Of a stretch of DNA of 64,000 nt, positions 7,966 to 18,127 are shown in pieces. The stretch spans positions 20,772 to 84,771 of the forward strand of contig CAJOLW010000020.1 in the NCBI GenBank assembly GCA_905235525.1. Reading direction: 5' to 3'. The notes under the pieces are model-generated. The model was not told the origin of the DNA. It saw only the letters and a program-made list of their open reading frames with translations, and ran no database searches. The stretch comes from an uncultured Bacteroidaceae bacterium. GTDB taxonomy: Bacteria; Bacteroidota; Bacteroidia; Bacteroidales; Bacteroidaceae. Position 1 is the first letter of the stretch. Each line of letters opens with the position of its first letter. The position numbers were made by a program, and so were the translations under genes.

Positions 7966-9993
7966 CTACCAAATTTTAACTCTTTTTTCTTTCGGAACGA
8001 ACATTGGGTCGGATTCGGTGATGCCAAAAGCATCGTACCAAGCATCAATCAGAGGCAAGGCACCGTTCACACGCCACTTGCCGAGTGAGTGTGGGTCGGC
8101 TGTGGTTTGATTGCGGATGGCCTCTTCCGTGATGTTCTCAGCCCATACACCTGCATAGGCGAGGAAGAAGCGTTGTTCGGGTGTAAAGCCGTCCTTCACG
8201 GGTAGCGGATGCTCCTTGGTGGCATTCTTGAAGGCTGCATAGGCAAATTTCAGACCTCCGTGGTCGCCGAGATTCTCGCCGCAGCAGAGATCACCGTTGG
8301 CATTGAGGTCGGGCAGCACCTTGATGGCGGAGAAGAAGTCCTTAATGACCTGAGCACGTTGGTTGTACTGGTCTCCATCCCCTTCAGCCCACCAATCGCG
8401 GAAGTTACCATCCTTATCGAATTGGCGTCCCTGATCGTCAAAACCATGTGACATCTCATGTCCTATGACCACACCGATGGCTCCGTAGTTAAAGGCATCG
8501 TCGGCCTCCATATCAAAGAAGGGGTACTGGAGAATGCCAGCGGGGAAACAGATTTCGTTGGTGGTGGGGTTATAGTAGGCATTGACAGTCTGTGGAGTCA
8601 TGTGCCATTCATCACGATCAACGGGTTTCTTCCATTTGCGCGCCAACATATCGGCATGTGCCCATTTCGCCACTTCCTTCATGTTCTCATAGAGTGACTT
8701 CTGCGGGTCAATGTCCATCTTGGAGTAGTCGCGCCACTTGTCTGGATAGCCCACTTTCACATAGAAAGCATCCAGTTTCTCGTGAGCGGCTTTCTTGGTC
8801 GATTCGCTCATCCATTCCTGTGCATCAATACGCTCACCAAGAGCAATCTGCAAGTTTTTGACGAGTTCCTCCATGCGCGCCTTGTTGGTTGGCGGGAAGT
8901 ACTTCTCCACATACATCTGCCCCACCGCTTCACCAAGAATGCCATTTACGGCGGACACACTACGCTTCCAACGTGGACGGGGTTCCTTGGCACCTGTCAG
9001 GATGCGTCCCTCAAAATCAAACACCTCTTCATACACCTTGTCGCCAAGAATGCCGCCTGACGAATCAAGAATCTGCCACAGGAAGAAATCTTTCAGCACT
9101 TCCACAGGTGTGTCATTCAGCACGGCAAGGGCTTCTTTCACCGCTTCGGGCTGACCCACTGAGAGAGAGTCGATGTCTGTCATTCCCTGCATGTCGAAGT
9201 AAGTCTTCCAATCAAAACCTCCATAGTCTTTCAGGAACTCAGCGAACGACATCTTATGATAGTTCGATGCGGGGTCGCGCAGTGCTACGTTGTCACGTCC
9301 TGCCTTTGCCATACGCATTTCCACTTTCAGGACGTTCTCCATCTTCTGCTGTGCAGCATCGGGGGTCTCGCCTACCAACTGGAACATCTTCACCACATGC
9401 TTTTTATAGGCTTCCAGAATCTTCTTGTTCGCCTCATCATCTTTCACATAGTAGTCACGTTCAATCGAGTAGCCACCTTGCGAGAGTTCCAGAAGGTTCT
9501 GAGTCGAAACCATCATGTCCGCCCCGACATAGTATCCCCACAACTCACCGAATGCCACGCCTTCGGTGTTCATCTGGTTCAACAAGGCGATGAGTTCGTC
9601 TGTCGTCTTTACTTTCGCCACACGCTCCATGTCTGCCAGAACAGGCTTCACGCCATCCTTGTTCTGACGCACGGAATCCATACGCAGCGCATAGAGGTCA
9701 CCAATTTTTTGACCCAAAGAACCATGCTCCTGTGGCTTGGAGGCCAATTCTTCAATCAGTTCGCGGATGCGCTTCTGATTTTCCTCCACCACCACGTCAA
9801 AGGAACCATAACTCGAATACTCGGGTTTCAGTGGATTGTTCTTAATCCATCCACCACAGGCATACTGATAGAAGTCTGTACCAGGCTTCACAGTCGTGTC
9901 CATATTTTCCAACTTAATACCGGCCGTTTGTTGGTTACATGCCGTTAATGATGCTGCCATTGTAATCATCAGTAAAAATTTCGTCATTTTCAT
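7966..9993 (-). CDS. pepO: M13 (neprilysin/PepO) family metallopeptidase, lipoprotein
   Basis: 675 residues, the normal length for the family. The N terminus MKMTKFLLMITMAASLTAC is a lipoprotein signal with Cys at 19. The catalytic zinc motif HEMSH occurs in VIGHEMSHGFDDQGRQFD (around residue 513), followed by the third zinc-ligand region ENLGDHGGLKFAY. The family's NAYYNP motif precedes them and the C terminus CRxW is replaced by VKIW. M13 enzymes cleave oligopeptides; in Bacteroidales they are usually periplasmic or outer-membrane-anchored. It is monocistronic with a TACCTTTG -7 box on the minus strand at 10027-10034. Confidence 0.93.
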   Translation of the reverse strand: MKMTKFLLMITMAASLTACNQQTAGIKLENMDTTVKPGTDFYQYACGGWIKNNPLKPEYSSYGSFDVVVEENQKRIRELIEELASKPQEHGSLGQKIGDLYALRMDSVRQNKDGVKPVLADMERVAKVKTTDELIALLNQMNTEGVAFGELWGYYVGADMMVSTQNLLELSQGGYSIERDYYVKDDEANKKILEAYKKHVVKMFQLVGETPDAAQQKMENVLKVEMRMAKAGRDNVALRDPASNYHKMSFAEFLKDYGGFDWKTYFDMQGMTDIDSLSVGQPEAVKEALAVLNDTPVEVLKDFFLWQILDSSGGILGDKVYEEVFDFEGRILTGAKEPRPRWKRSVSAVNGILGEAVGQMYVEKYFPPTNKARMEELVKNLQIALGERIDAQEWMSESTKKAAHEKLDAFYVKVGYPDKWRDYSKMDIDPQKSLYENMKEVAKWAHADMLARKWKKPVDRDEWHMTPQTVNAYYNPTTNEICFPAGILQYPFFDMEADDAFNYGAIGVVIGHEMSHGFDDQGRQFDKDGNFRDWWAEGDGDQYNQRAQVIKDFFSAIKVLPDLNANGDLCCGENLGDHGGLKFAYAAFKNATKEHPLPVKDGFTPEQRFFLAYAGVWAENITEEAIRNQTTADPHSLGKWRVNGALPLIDAWYDAFGITESDPMFVPKEKRVKIW

Positions 9994-10026
9994 GATTTAT
10001 AGTTATCTTTTGTTGCTTTTCAACCA

Positions 10027-10034
10027 CAAAGGTA
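10027..10034 (-). promoter_or_regulatory. -7 box for the M13 peptidase gene
   Basis: The minus strand reads TACCTTTG, 34 bp from the start codon. It is adjacent to the palindrome at 10037-10074. Confidence 0.55.
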
Positions 10035-10036
10035 CA

Positions 10037-10074
10037 AAAAAAAGTGAGAAGTGACATCACTTCTCACTTTTTTT
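10037..10074. promoter_or_regulatory. Perfect 18-bp-arm palindrome between two divergent -7 boxes
   Basis: Arms A7-GTGAGAAGTGA / TCACTTCTCAC-T7 with a 2-bp centre (CA). It is centred at 10055.5, while the two flanking -7 boxes (minus 10027-10034, plus 10078-10085) are centred on 10056, so it covers the -33 region of both. It may be an operator, or a bidirectional intrinsic terminator for the beta-galactosidase transcript. Confidence 0.6.
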
Positions 10075-10077
10075 ACT

Positions 10078-10085
10078 TAACTTTG
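10078..10085 (+). promoter_or_regulatory. Putative plus-strand -7 box
   Basis: TAACTTTG, 27 bp upstream of the ATG at 10113. No separate -33 element is seen, because that region is occupied by the palindrome. Confidence 0.45.
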
Positions 10086-10112
10086 CCACAAAACCCTAAA
10101 ATCCCATATTCT

Positions 10113-13328
<3,216 letters not shown>

Positions 13329-13341
13329 TTAATTGACCTTG

Positions 13342-13349
13342 CAAAGTTA
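13342..13349 (-). promoter_or_regulatory. -7 box for beta-galactosidase gene
   Basis: The minus strand reads TAACTTTG, about 30 bp upstream of the start codon. It lacks the paired GTAAC sites found at the xylan locus. Confidence 0.5.
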
Positions 13350-13460
13350 AGGAGATTCTGACAAAAGGAATCGGAGTATTTCAACACAAAGATAGGGCAA
13401 ACTTGACATGATAAGTAACGTATGATATGCATTGTTCGCTTTCAATTCAAAAAAATGTTG

Positions 13461-13468
13461 TATCTTTG
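13461..13468 (+). promoter_or_regulatory. -7 box for the DUF1460 gene
   Basis: TATCTTTG, 33 bp upstream of the ATG at 13501. A TTTC at 13440-13443 is a weak -33 candidate. Confidence 0.5.
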
Positions 13469-13500
13469 CACACTCTTACATCTATAATATATAGATAGAC

Positions 13501-14367
13501 ATGACGAACAAATATACGGTGGCAATCATTGCCTTTATCCTCCACATCTTGAGCATACAAGCACAAAAGGTGGAATATACCAAGGCTGACAGCGCACAGG
13601 TAGTGGCGCTCTTGAATGCAGCAAAGAACCAGCGTGGGACTGAGAACCCCATTTTCTATTTTGGCAAGAAGTTCTTGGGGATTCCTTACGTAGCGCACAC
13701 CTTGGAGTTGGGCGACAAGGAACACCTCATCGTGAACCTGCACGGGCTCGACTGCACCACGTTTGTGGAAACGGTGGTGGCACTCTCGATGTGTGACCAG
13801 CAGAATAAACGTACGTTTGATGATTTCTGCAAGAACCTCACAACCATCCGTTTCCGTGAGGGCAAGATGACGGACTACACGTCACGGCTCCACTATTTCA
13901 CGTGGTGGGCTGAGGACAATGAACGGCTGGGCATCGTGAAGGACATCAGCATTGATGACGCCCCTTTCTTAGGAGTGCAGACCGTCCACATCAACTACAT
14001 GTCACAGCACCCCACGCTGTATAAGCAGTTGAAGAACCATCCCGAATTTGTACCCACCATCAGAAATTACGAGCAAGCCACCGAAGGCAAACAGTTCCAT
14101 TACATTGAGAAGAAGGACTTGTCGTGGAAGGCAGGAACTCCTTTGAGCATGGTGAAGGACGGTGACATCGTGGCGATGTTGACTGATAGTGATGGTCTGG
14201 ACACACGCCATATCGGCATTGCCTTTTGGCAGAACGGACAACTACATCTGCTTCATGCATCAAGTCTCTACAAGAAAGTGCTCATGAGCAAAGAGACTTT
14301 CTACGATTATGAGATGAAACAACCAAAGCACACGGGCATCCGTGTGTTCAGGTTCGTGGAAGAATAA
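13501..14367 (+). CDS. DUF1460 N-acetylmuramoyl-L-alanine amidase-like protein
   Basis: 288 residues with an N-terminal signal peptide (IIAFILHILSIQAQ). The stretch FLGIPYVAHTLE followed by LDCTTFVETV carries the catalytic-type Cys of the NlpC/P60-like amidase fold in the DUF1460 family. RHIGIAFWQNGQLHLLHAS supplies the likely His. Members of this family are periplasmic or outer-membrane peptidoglycan amidases common in Bacteroidales. It stands at the head of a plus-strand run followed by the EFR1 ferredoxin gene 54 bp downstream; no functional link between them is evident. Confidence 0.85.
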   Translation: MTNKYTVAIIAFILHILSIQAQKVEYTKADSAQVVALLNAAKNQRGTENPIFYFGKKFLGIPYVAHTLELGDKEHLIVNLHGLDCTTFVETVVALSMCDQQNKRTFDDFCKNLTTIRFREGKMTDYTSRLHYFTWWAEDNERLGIVKDISIDDAPFLGVQTVHINYMSQHPTLYKQLKNHPEFVPTIRNYEQATEGKQFHYIEKKDLSWKAGTPLSMVKDGDIVAMLTDSDGLDTRHIGIAFWQNGQLHLLHASSLYKKVLMSKETFYDYEMKQPKHTGIRVFRFVEE

Positions 14368-14421
14368 CTGTTGATGAGGTTTCGTCTCGAACTTCAAGCA
14401 TAGTGATAATTCCCTATATAT

Positions 14422-15123
14422 ATGTATTGTTTTTCAGGAACGGGCAACAGCCAATGGGTAGCAGACAAACTGAAAGGGCTGATGAAGGATGAGGAAGACG
14501 TGTTCGGCATAGTTTTCCCTGTCTATGCATGGGGCATTCCGAAAGTGGTGAAAGAATATATTGAAAAGCACAAGGAGGAAATTAAAGCCGCCCAATATGT
14601 ATATGTTGTAATGACTTGCGGCGATGACATCGGCTATGCGGACAAGATTCTGAACAAAGCCATCGGGAAGGAGGCTGATGCCGTGTTCTCCGTTCACATG
14701 CCCAACACCTACGTCTGCCTGCCAGGTTTCGACGTGGACAAGGACGAGGTGGCACAAGCCAAGGTGCAAGAAACGCTCCAACGTCTCCCTTCCATCGCCG
14801 AAAGCATCACAGGCAGAGAGAAAAAGACGGAGGTGGTGAGAGGAGGTTTCGCATGGTTCAAGACCTATGTACTGAGACCTATTTTCAACCGTTTTCTCGT
14901 CACCGACAAATATTTCCACACCAACAAGGATTGCATCCAATGCAAACACTGTGTGCGCGGATGTCCACTCGGCAATATGGCAATGGACAAGGACGGACAC
15001 GTGATTTGGAAACACGAAAACTGCACGGGATGCTTAAGATGTTATCACCGATGCCCGAACCACGCAGTACAGTTCGGGCGATTCACCAAAAACAAAGGAC
15101 AAAAGATTCATGATTTCGATTGA
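14422..15123 (+). CDS. EFR1-type flavodoxin/ferredoxin fusion protein
   Basis: 233 residues. The N-terminal flavodoxin-like half opens with FSGTGNSQWVADKL (FMN phosphate loop) and has FPVYAWGIPKVVKEYI. The C-terminal part has two [4Fe-4S] motifs: CIQCKHCVRGCP and CTGCLRCYHRCP. This is the architecture of EFR1-family ferredoxins, cytoplasmic electron carriers of unknown partner. The ATG at 14422 directly precedes the FMN loop, leaving no room for a longer start. No good ribosome-binding site is seen, as is usual in this phylum. The last 14 bp overlap the ABC-F gene, suggesting cotranscription. Confidence 0.85.
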   Translation: MYCFSGTGNSQWVADKLKGLMKDEEDVFGIVFPVYAWGIPKVVKEYIEKHKEEIKAAQYVYVVMTCGDDIGYADKILNKAIGKEADAVFSVHMPNTYVCLPGFDVDKDEVAQAKVQETLQRLPSIAESITGREKKTEVVRGGFAWFKTYVLRPIFNRFLVTDKYFHTNKDCIQCKHCVRGCPLGNMAMDKDGHVIWKHENCTGCLRCYHRCPNHAVQFGRFTKNKGQKIHDFD

Positions 15124-17107
15124 TAAATTAGGAGTGGAGTTTTCAGCAACGCCCCTTTTCTTGGACGCCAGTTTTGTGGTCAATCCCAAAGACCGCATTG
15201 CCCTGGTTGGCAAGAATGGGGCGGGCAAAAGTACCATGCTGAAAATCATTGCTGGCATGCAGGAGCCCACTTACGGACAAGTGGCTCGACAGAAGGACAT
15301 CACCATCGGTTATCTCCCTCAGGTGATGGTGCTGGCTGATAGCCGCACGGTCAGGGAAGAGGCTGAAACCGCTTTCGCCCATATCAGCGAAATGCAGGAA
15401 CGAATAGAGAAGATGAACGAGGAGATTGCACGGCGCACTGACTATGAGAGTGAGTCGTACATGGCACTCATCGAGAAATTCACCCACGAGAACGACCGTT
15501 TCTCCATGATGGGAGGCACCAACTATCACGCTGAACTGGAACGAACGCTGCAAGGATTAGGATTCCAACGCAGCGATTTTGACCGTCCTACAGCCGAGTT
15601 CTCTGGTGGATGGCGCATGCGTATTGAACTGGCAAAGTTATTGCTTCAAAAGCCAGACTTGCTACTGCTTGACGAGCCGACCAACCACCTTGACATTGGC
15701 TCTATTCAGTGGTTGGAGCAGTTTTTGGCACAAAGAGCCAATGCCGTCATCTTAGTAAGCCACGACCGCGCCTTCATCAACAACGTGACCAATCGCACCA
15801 TCGAAATCACCTGCCACCGCATCAACGACTACAAGGTCAAATACGACGAGTACGTGAAACTGCGCGATGAACGCCGTGAGCAACAAATCCGTGCTTACGA
15901 GAACCAACAGAAGGAGATTGCGGAAATCAAGCAGTTTATCGAGACCTTCCGATATAAGCCCACCAAATCGAACCAAGTGCAGTCACGCATCAAGATGCTG
16001 GAAAAAATCGTGCCCATCGAAATTGACGAGGTCGATACCAGCAGTCTGCATCTGAAGTTCCCGCCTTGCTTACGAAGTGGCGACTATCCCATCATTTGCG
16101 AAGATGTAGCGAAGAGTTATGGCGCCCACCGTGTGTTTGCCGATGTGAACCTGACCATCAAGCGAGGCGAGAAAGTAGCATTCGTGGGCAACAACGGTGA
16201 AGGCAAATCGACCTTGGTCAAGTGCATCATGGGGGAGATACCTTTTGAAGGAAACTTGAAGATTGGGCACAATGTACAGATTGGTTATTTCGCACAGAAT
16301 CAAGCCCAATTGTTGGACGGCAATATCACTGTGTTCGACACCATTGACCATGTAGCCAAGGGGGACATCCGTCTCAAGATACGTGACATCTTAGGTGCTT
16401 TCATGTTTGGCGGAGAAGCATCGGACAAATATGTGAAAGTACTCTCGGGTGGTGAACGGAGTCGTCTTGCCATGATACGTCTCTTATTGGAGCCAGTCAA
16501 CCTGCTCATTCTCGACGAGCCGACCAACCACCTTGACATGCAGTCAAAAGAAGTATTGAAACAAGCCATCGCGGAATTTGACGGCACTGCCATCATCGTA
16601 TCCCACGACCGCGACTTCCTCAACGGACTCGTGAACAAAGTCTATGAGTTCGGTGGAGGCAAAGTGCGCGAGCACCTCGGAGGCATTTACGATTTCCTGC
16701 AAAAGAAACAAATTGAGAGTCTGAATCAGTTGGGACAGAGCCTGAACACTTCTGTAACGAAAGACAACGGACAACGGACAACGGACAATGGACAACAGAC
16801 AACGGACAACGGACAATTGTCAACTTCCAAAGACTTGGATGCCAAAGTACAATCGCTCCTTTCCTATGCCGAGATGAAAGAGCGCAACAAAGCCATTAAA
16901 AAGGCAGAAAAAGCCGTTGAAGCCGCAGAACAGAAAATCGAGAAATTGGAAGAAGAAATTGCTCAGATAGAGGTCCTGCTCGCCACACCAGAAAAGGCTG
17001 CTGACACATCCCTCTTCACACAATATGGAGAACTGAAGAATCAACTGACCGCAGCAGAAGATGAATGGACTGAGTGTTGTTTGGCATTAGAAGGATTGAA
17101 GAATTAA
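15110..17107 (+). CDS. ABC-F family ATPase with an in-frame 7-bp-repeat insert
   Basis: 665 residues, no membrane segments. Two ABC modules: Walker A GKNGAGKST (about residue 35) and GNNGEGKST (about 360), signatures FSGGWRMRIELA and LSGGERSRLAM, and two copies of LDEPTNHLD. The linker between modules and a C-terminal coiled coil (about 580-660) fit the Uup/EttA-like ABC-F group, which acts on ribosomes. Residues about 551-569 consist of a repetitive [21 protein letters not shown] stretch encoded by eight 7-bp units at 16763-16818, located between the second module and the coiled coil. That insert is not part of the family. The gene overlaps the upstream ferredoxin gene by 14 bp and is convergent with rlpA by 4 bp. 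Confidence 0.92.
   Translation: MISIDKLGVEFSATPLFLDASFVVNPKDRIALVGKNGAGKSTMLKIIAGMQEPTYGQVARQKDITIGYLPQVMVLADSRTVREEAETAFAHISEMQERIEKMNEEIARRTDYESESYMALIEKFTHENDRFSMMGGTNYHAELERTLQGLGFQRSDFDRPTAEFSGGWRMRIELAKLLLQKPDLLLLDEPTNHLDIGSIQWLEQFLAQRANAVILVSHDRAFINNVTNRTIEITCHRINDYKVKYDEYVKLRDERREQQIRAYENQQKEIAEIKQFIETFRYKPTKSNQVQSRIKMLEKIVPIEIDEVDTSSLHLKFPPCLRSGDYPIICEDVAKSYGAHRVFADVNLTIKRGEKVAFVGNNGEGKSTLVKCIMGEIPFEGNLKIGHNVQIGYFAQNQAQLLDGNITVFDTIDHVAKGDIRLKIRDILGAFMFGGEASDKYVKVLSGGERSRLAMIRLLLEPVNLLILDEPTNHLDMQSKEVLKQAIAEFDGTAIIVSHDRDFLNGLVNKVYEFGGGKVREHLGGIYDFLQKKQIESLNQLGQSLNTSVTKDNGQRTTDNGQQTTDNGQLSTSKDLDAKVQSLLSYAEMKERNKAIKKAEKAVEAAEQKIEKLEEEIAQIEVLLATPEKAADTSLFTQYGELKNQLTAAEDEWTECCLALEGLKN
16763..16818 (+). 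repeat. 8 x 7-bp tandem array (GACAACG) inside ABC-F gene
   Basis: Units read GACAACG x3, GACAATG, GACAACA, GACAACG x2, GACAATT. Three units equal 21 bp, so the protein shows a 7-residue period. The same units occur at 58390-58424. Confidence 0.9.
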
Positions 17108-17553
17108 TCACGGTCTTCCGCCAATTCTTTTTCAATCCAAAGTTCCACTGGCACCACGCCATCCCTCAGCATGTCCACCTTTTCTGCCGCCTTGTTGCTC
17201 AGGTCTATTACACGTCCCTTTGCAAATGGACCTCGATCCTTCACTACCACAATAACTTCCTTGCCATTCTTTTTGTTCACCACTCGAATCTTTGTACCAA
17301 AAGGTAACTTCTTGTGGGCACAAAACAATCCATTCTTGTCATACCGTTCCCCTGAAGCCATCATCCTTCCATGTGTACGAGATGAATAATAGGTGGCTTG
17401 CCCCTTTTCATACAATTGCCATTGCACAGAGTCTGTCTTTATTAAAACAGGCTCCATGTTTGTCTGCACTTGTCCACGACAACACAGCACAGGAATGATG
17501 ACACTAAAAAGCAGGATAAAAAAACGAAGACGGTCATTAAACATAGGCATCAC
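17104..17553 (-). CDS. rlpA: RlpA-family septal ring lytic transglycosylase-like protein
   Basis: 149 residues. N-terminal hydrophobic signal (FFILLFSVIIPVLCC). The body is one RlpA double-psi beta-barrel domain: GQATYYSSRTHGRMMASGERYD, followed by FGTKIRVVNKKNGKEV and the signature DRGPFAKGRVIDLS. There is no C-terminal SPOR domain, so this is the short form. E. coli-type RlpA cleaves denuded glycan strands at septa; activity here is inferred. The stop overlaps the end of the convergent ABC-F gene by 4 bp and no terminator fits between them. Confidence 0.88.
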   Translation of the reverse strand: MMPMFNDRLRFFILLFSVIIPVLCCRGQVQTNMEPVLIKTDSVQWQLYEKGQATYYSSRTHGRMMASGERYDKNGLFCAHKKLPFGTKIRVVNKKNGKEVIVVVKDRGPFAKGRVIDLSNKAAEKVDMLRDGVVPVELWIEKELAEDRD

Positions 17554-17630
17554 AAGGTAGCGTTACGATTGCAAAGGAAAGAAAAAAACGCCACATCTAC
17601 AACATTTACTTCAAAAAAATCGTCTTTTAT

Positions 17631-17661
17631 TTTGTATTGTCCAAAATTTACACTACCTTTG
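17631..17661 (+). promoter_or_regulatory. Canonical -33/-7 promoter for tRNA-fMet
   Basis: TTTG at 17631-17634, 19-bp spacer, TACCTTTG at 17654-17661. This is a full match to the Bacteroidota housekeeping promoter, 46 bp upstream of the tRNA. Confidence 0.75.
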
Positions 17662-17707
17662 CACCCGCAATGAGAAAGAGGAATTCTTTTATCTTGCATT
17701 ATCATAT

Positions 17708-17783
17708 CGCGGGGTGGAGCAGTTGGTAGCTCGCCAGGCTCATAACCTGGAGGTCGCATGTTCGAGTCCTGCCCCCGCAACCA
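17708..17783 (+). tRNA. tRNA-fMet (CAU)
   Basis: 76 nt with CCA encoded. The acceptor stem CGCGGGG/CCCCGCA has the C1-A72 mismatch that marks an initiator tRNA; the other six pairs are perfect. The anticodon loop is CTCATAA with CAU, and the T loop reads TTCGAGTC. Confidence 0.95.
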
Positions 17784-17788
17784 AGTAG

Positions 17789-17886
17789 AAACTAAAAGTT
17801 AAAAGTTAAAAACTAAAAGTTGACGTTACCCATCGCGAGAACAAGTAAATCACACTTTTAGTTTTTAGTTTTTAACTTTTAGTTTT
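17789..17886. repeat. Inverted pair of AT-rich 7-bp arrays between two tRNA genes
   Basis: The left arm (17790-17821) is built from AACTAAA and AGTTAAA heptamers. The right arm (about 17855-17886) is its complement (CTTTTAGTTTTTAG...). A 30-nt centre separates them. Transcribed as RNA it would fold into a long AU hairpin between tRNA-fMet and tRNA-Leu, possibly a terminator or processing signal. Confidence 0.8.
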
Positions 17887-17894
17887 AAGGATGT

Positions 17895-17978
17895 GCCGGA
17901 ATGGTGGAATGGTAGACACGAGGGACTTAAAATCCCTTGGGCATTGCGCCCGTGCGGGTTCGAGCCCCGCTTCCGGTA
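17895..17978 (+). tRNA. tRNA-Leu (UAA)
   Basis: 84 nt, class II with a long variable arm (TTGGGCATTGCGCCCG). The acceptor stem is GCCGGAA/TTCCGGT with a G1-U72 wobble. Anticodon loop CTTAAAA, anticodon UAA. CCA is not encoded (A73 is followed by CCT). Confidence 0.93.
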
Positions 17979-18003
17979 CCTTTCACATGTTTTATTTGTT
18001 TAG

Positions 18004-18044
18004 GTCCTCCGTATGTGCATATTCCATACGAAGGGCTTTTTTTT
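18004..18044 (+). terminator. Terminator after tRNA-Leu
   Basis: The stem CCTCCGTATG/CATACGAAGG with one mismatch is followed by eight T. Confidence 0.7.
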
Positions 18045-18056
18045 GCAAAATAAAAC

Positions 18057-18096
18057 GGCTCAGTAGGAATATTTTGGGGGCAATTTCCACTGAGCC
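18057..18096 (-). terminator. Terminator of the HTCS gene
   Basis: Inverted repeat GGCTCAGT...ACTGAGCC. On the minus strand it is followed by GTTTTATTTTG, about 30 bp after the HTCS stop codon. Confidence 0.7.
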
Positions 18097-18127
18097 ATAA
18101 GGACGGGTGTTCTTTTGTGAAATTCAC

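Noticed and set aside
17927..18127. 66-residue minus-strand frame over the tRNA-Leu region
   Set aside because: Antisense to the tRNA and its terminator; a known type of spurious call ('GTGSGARTRTG...').
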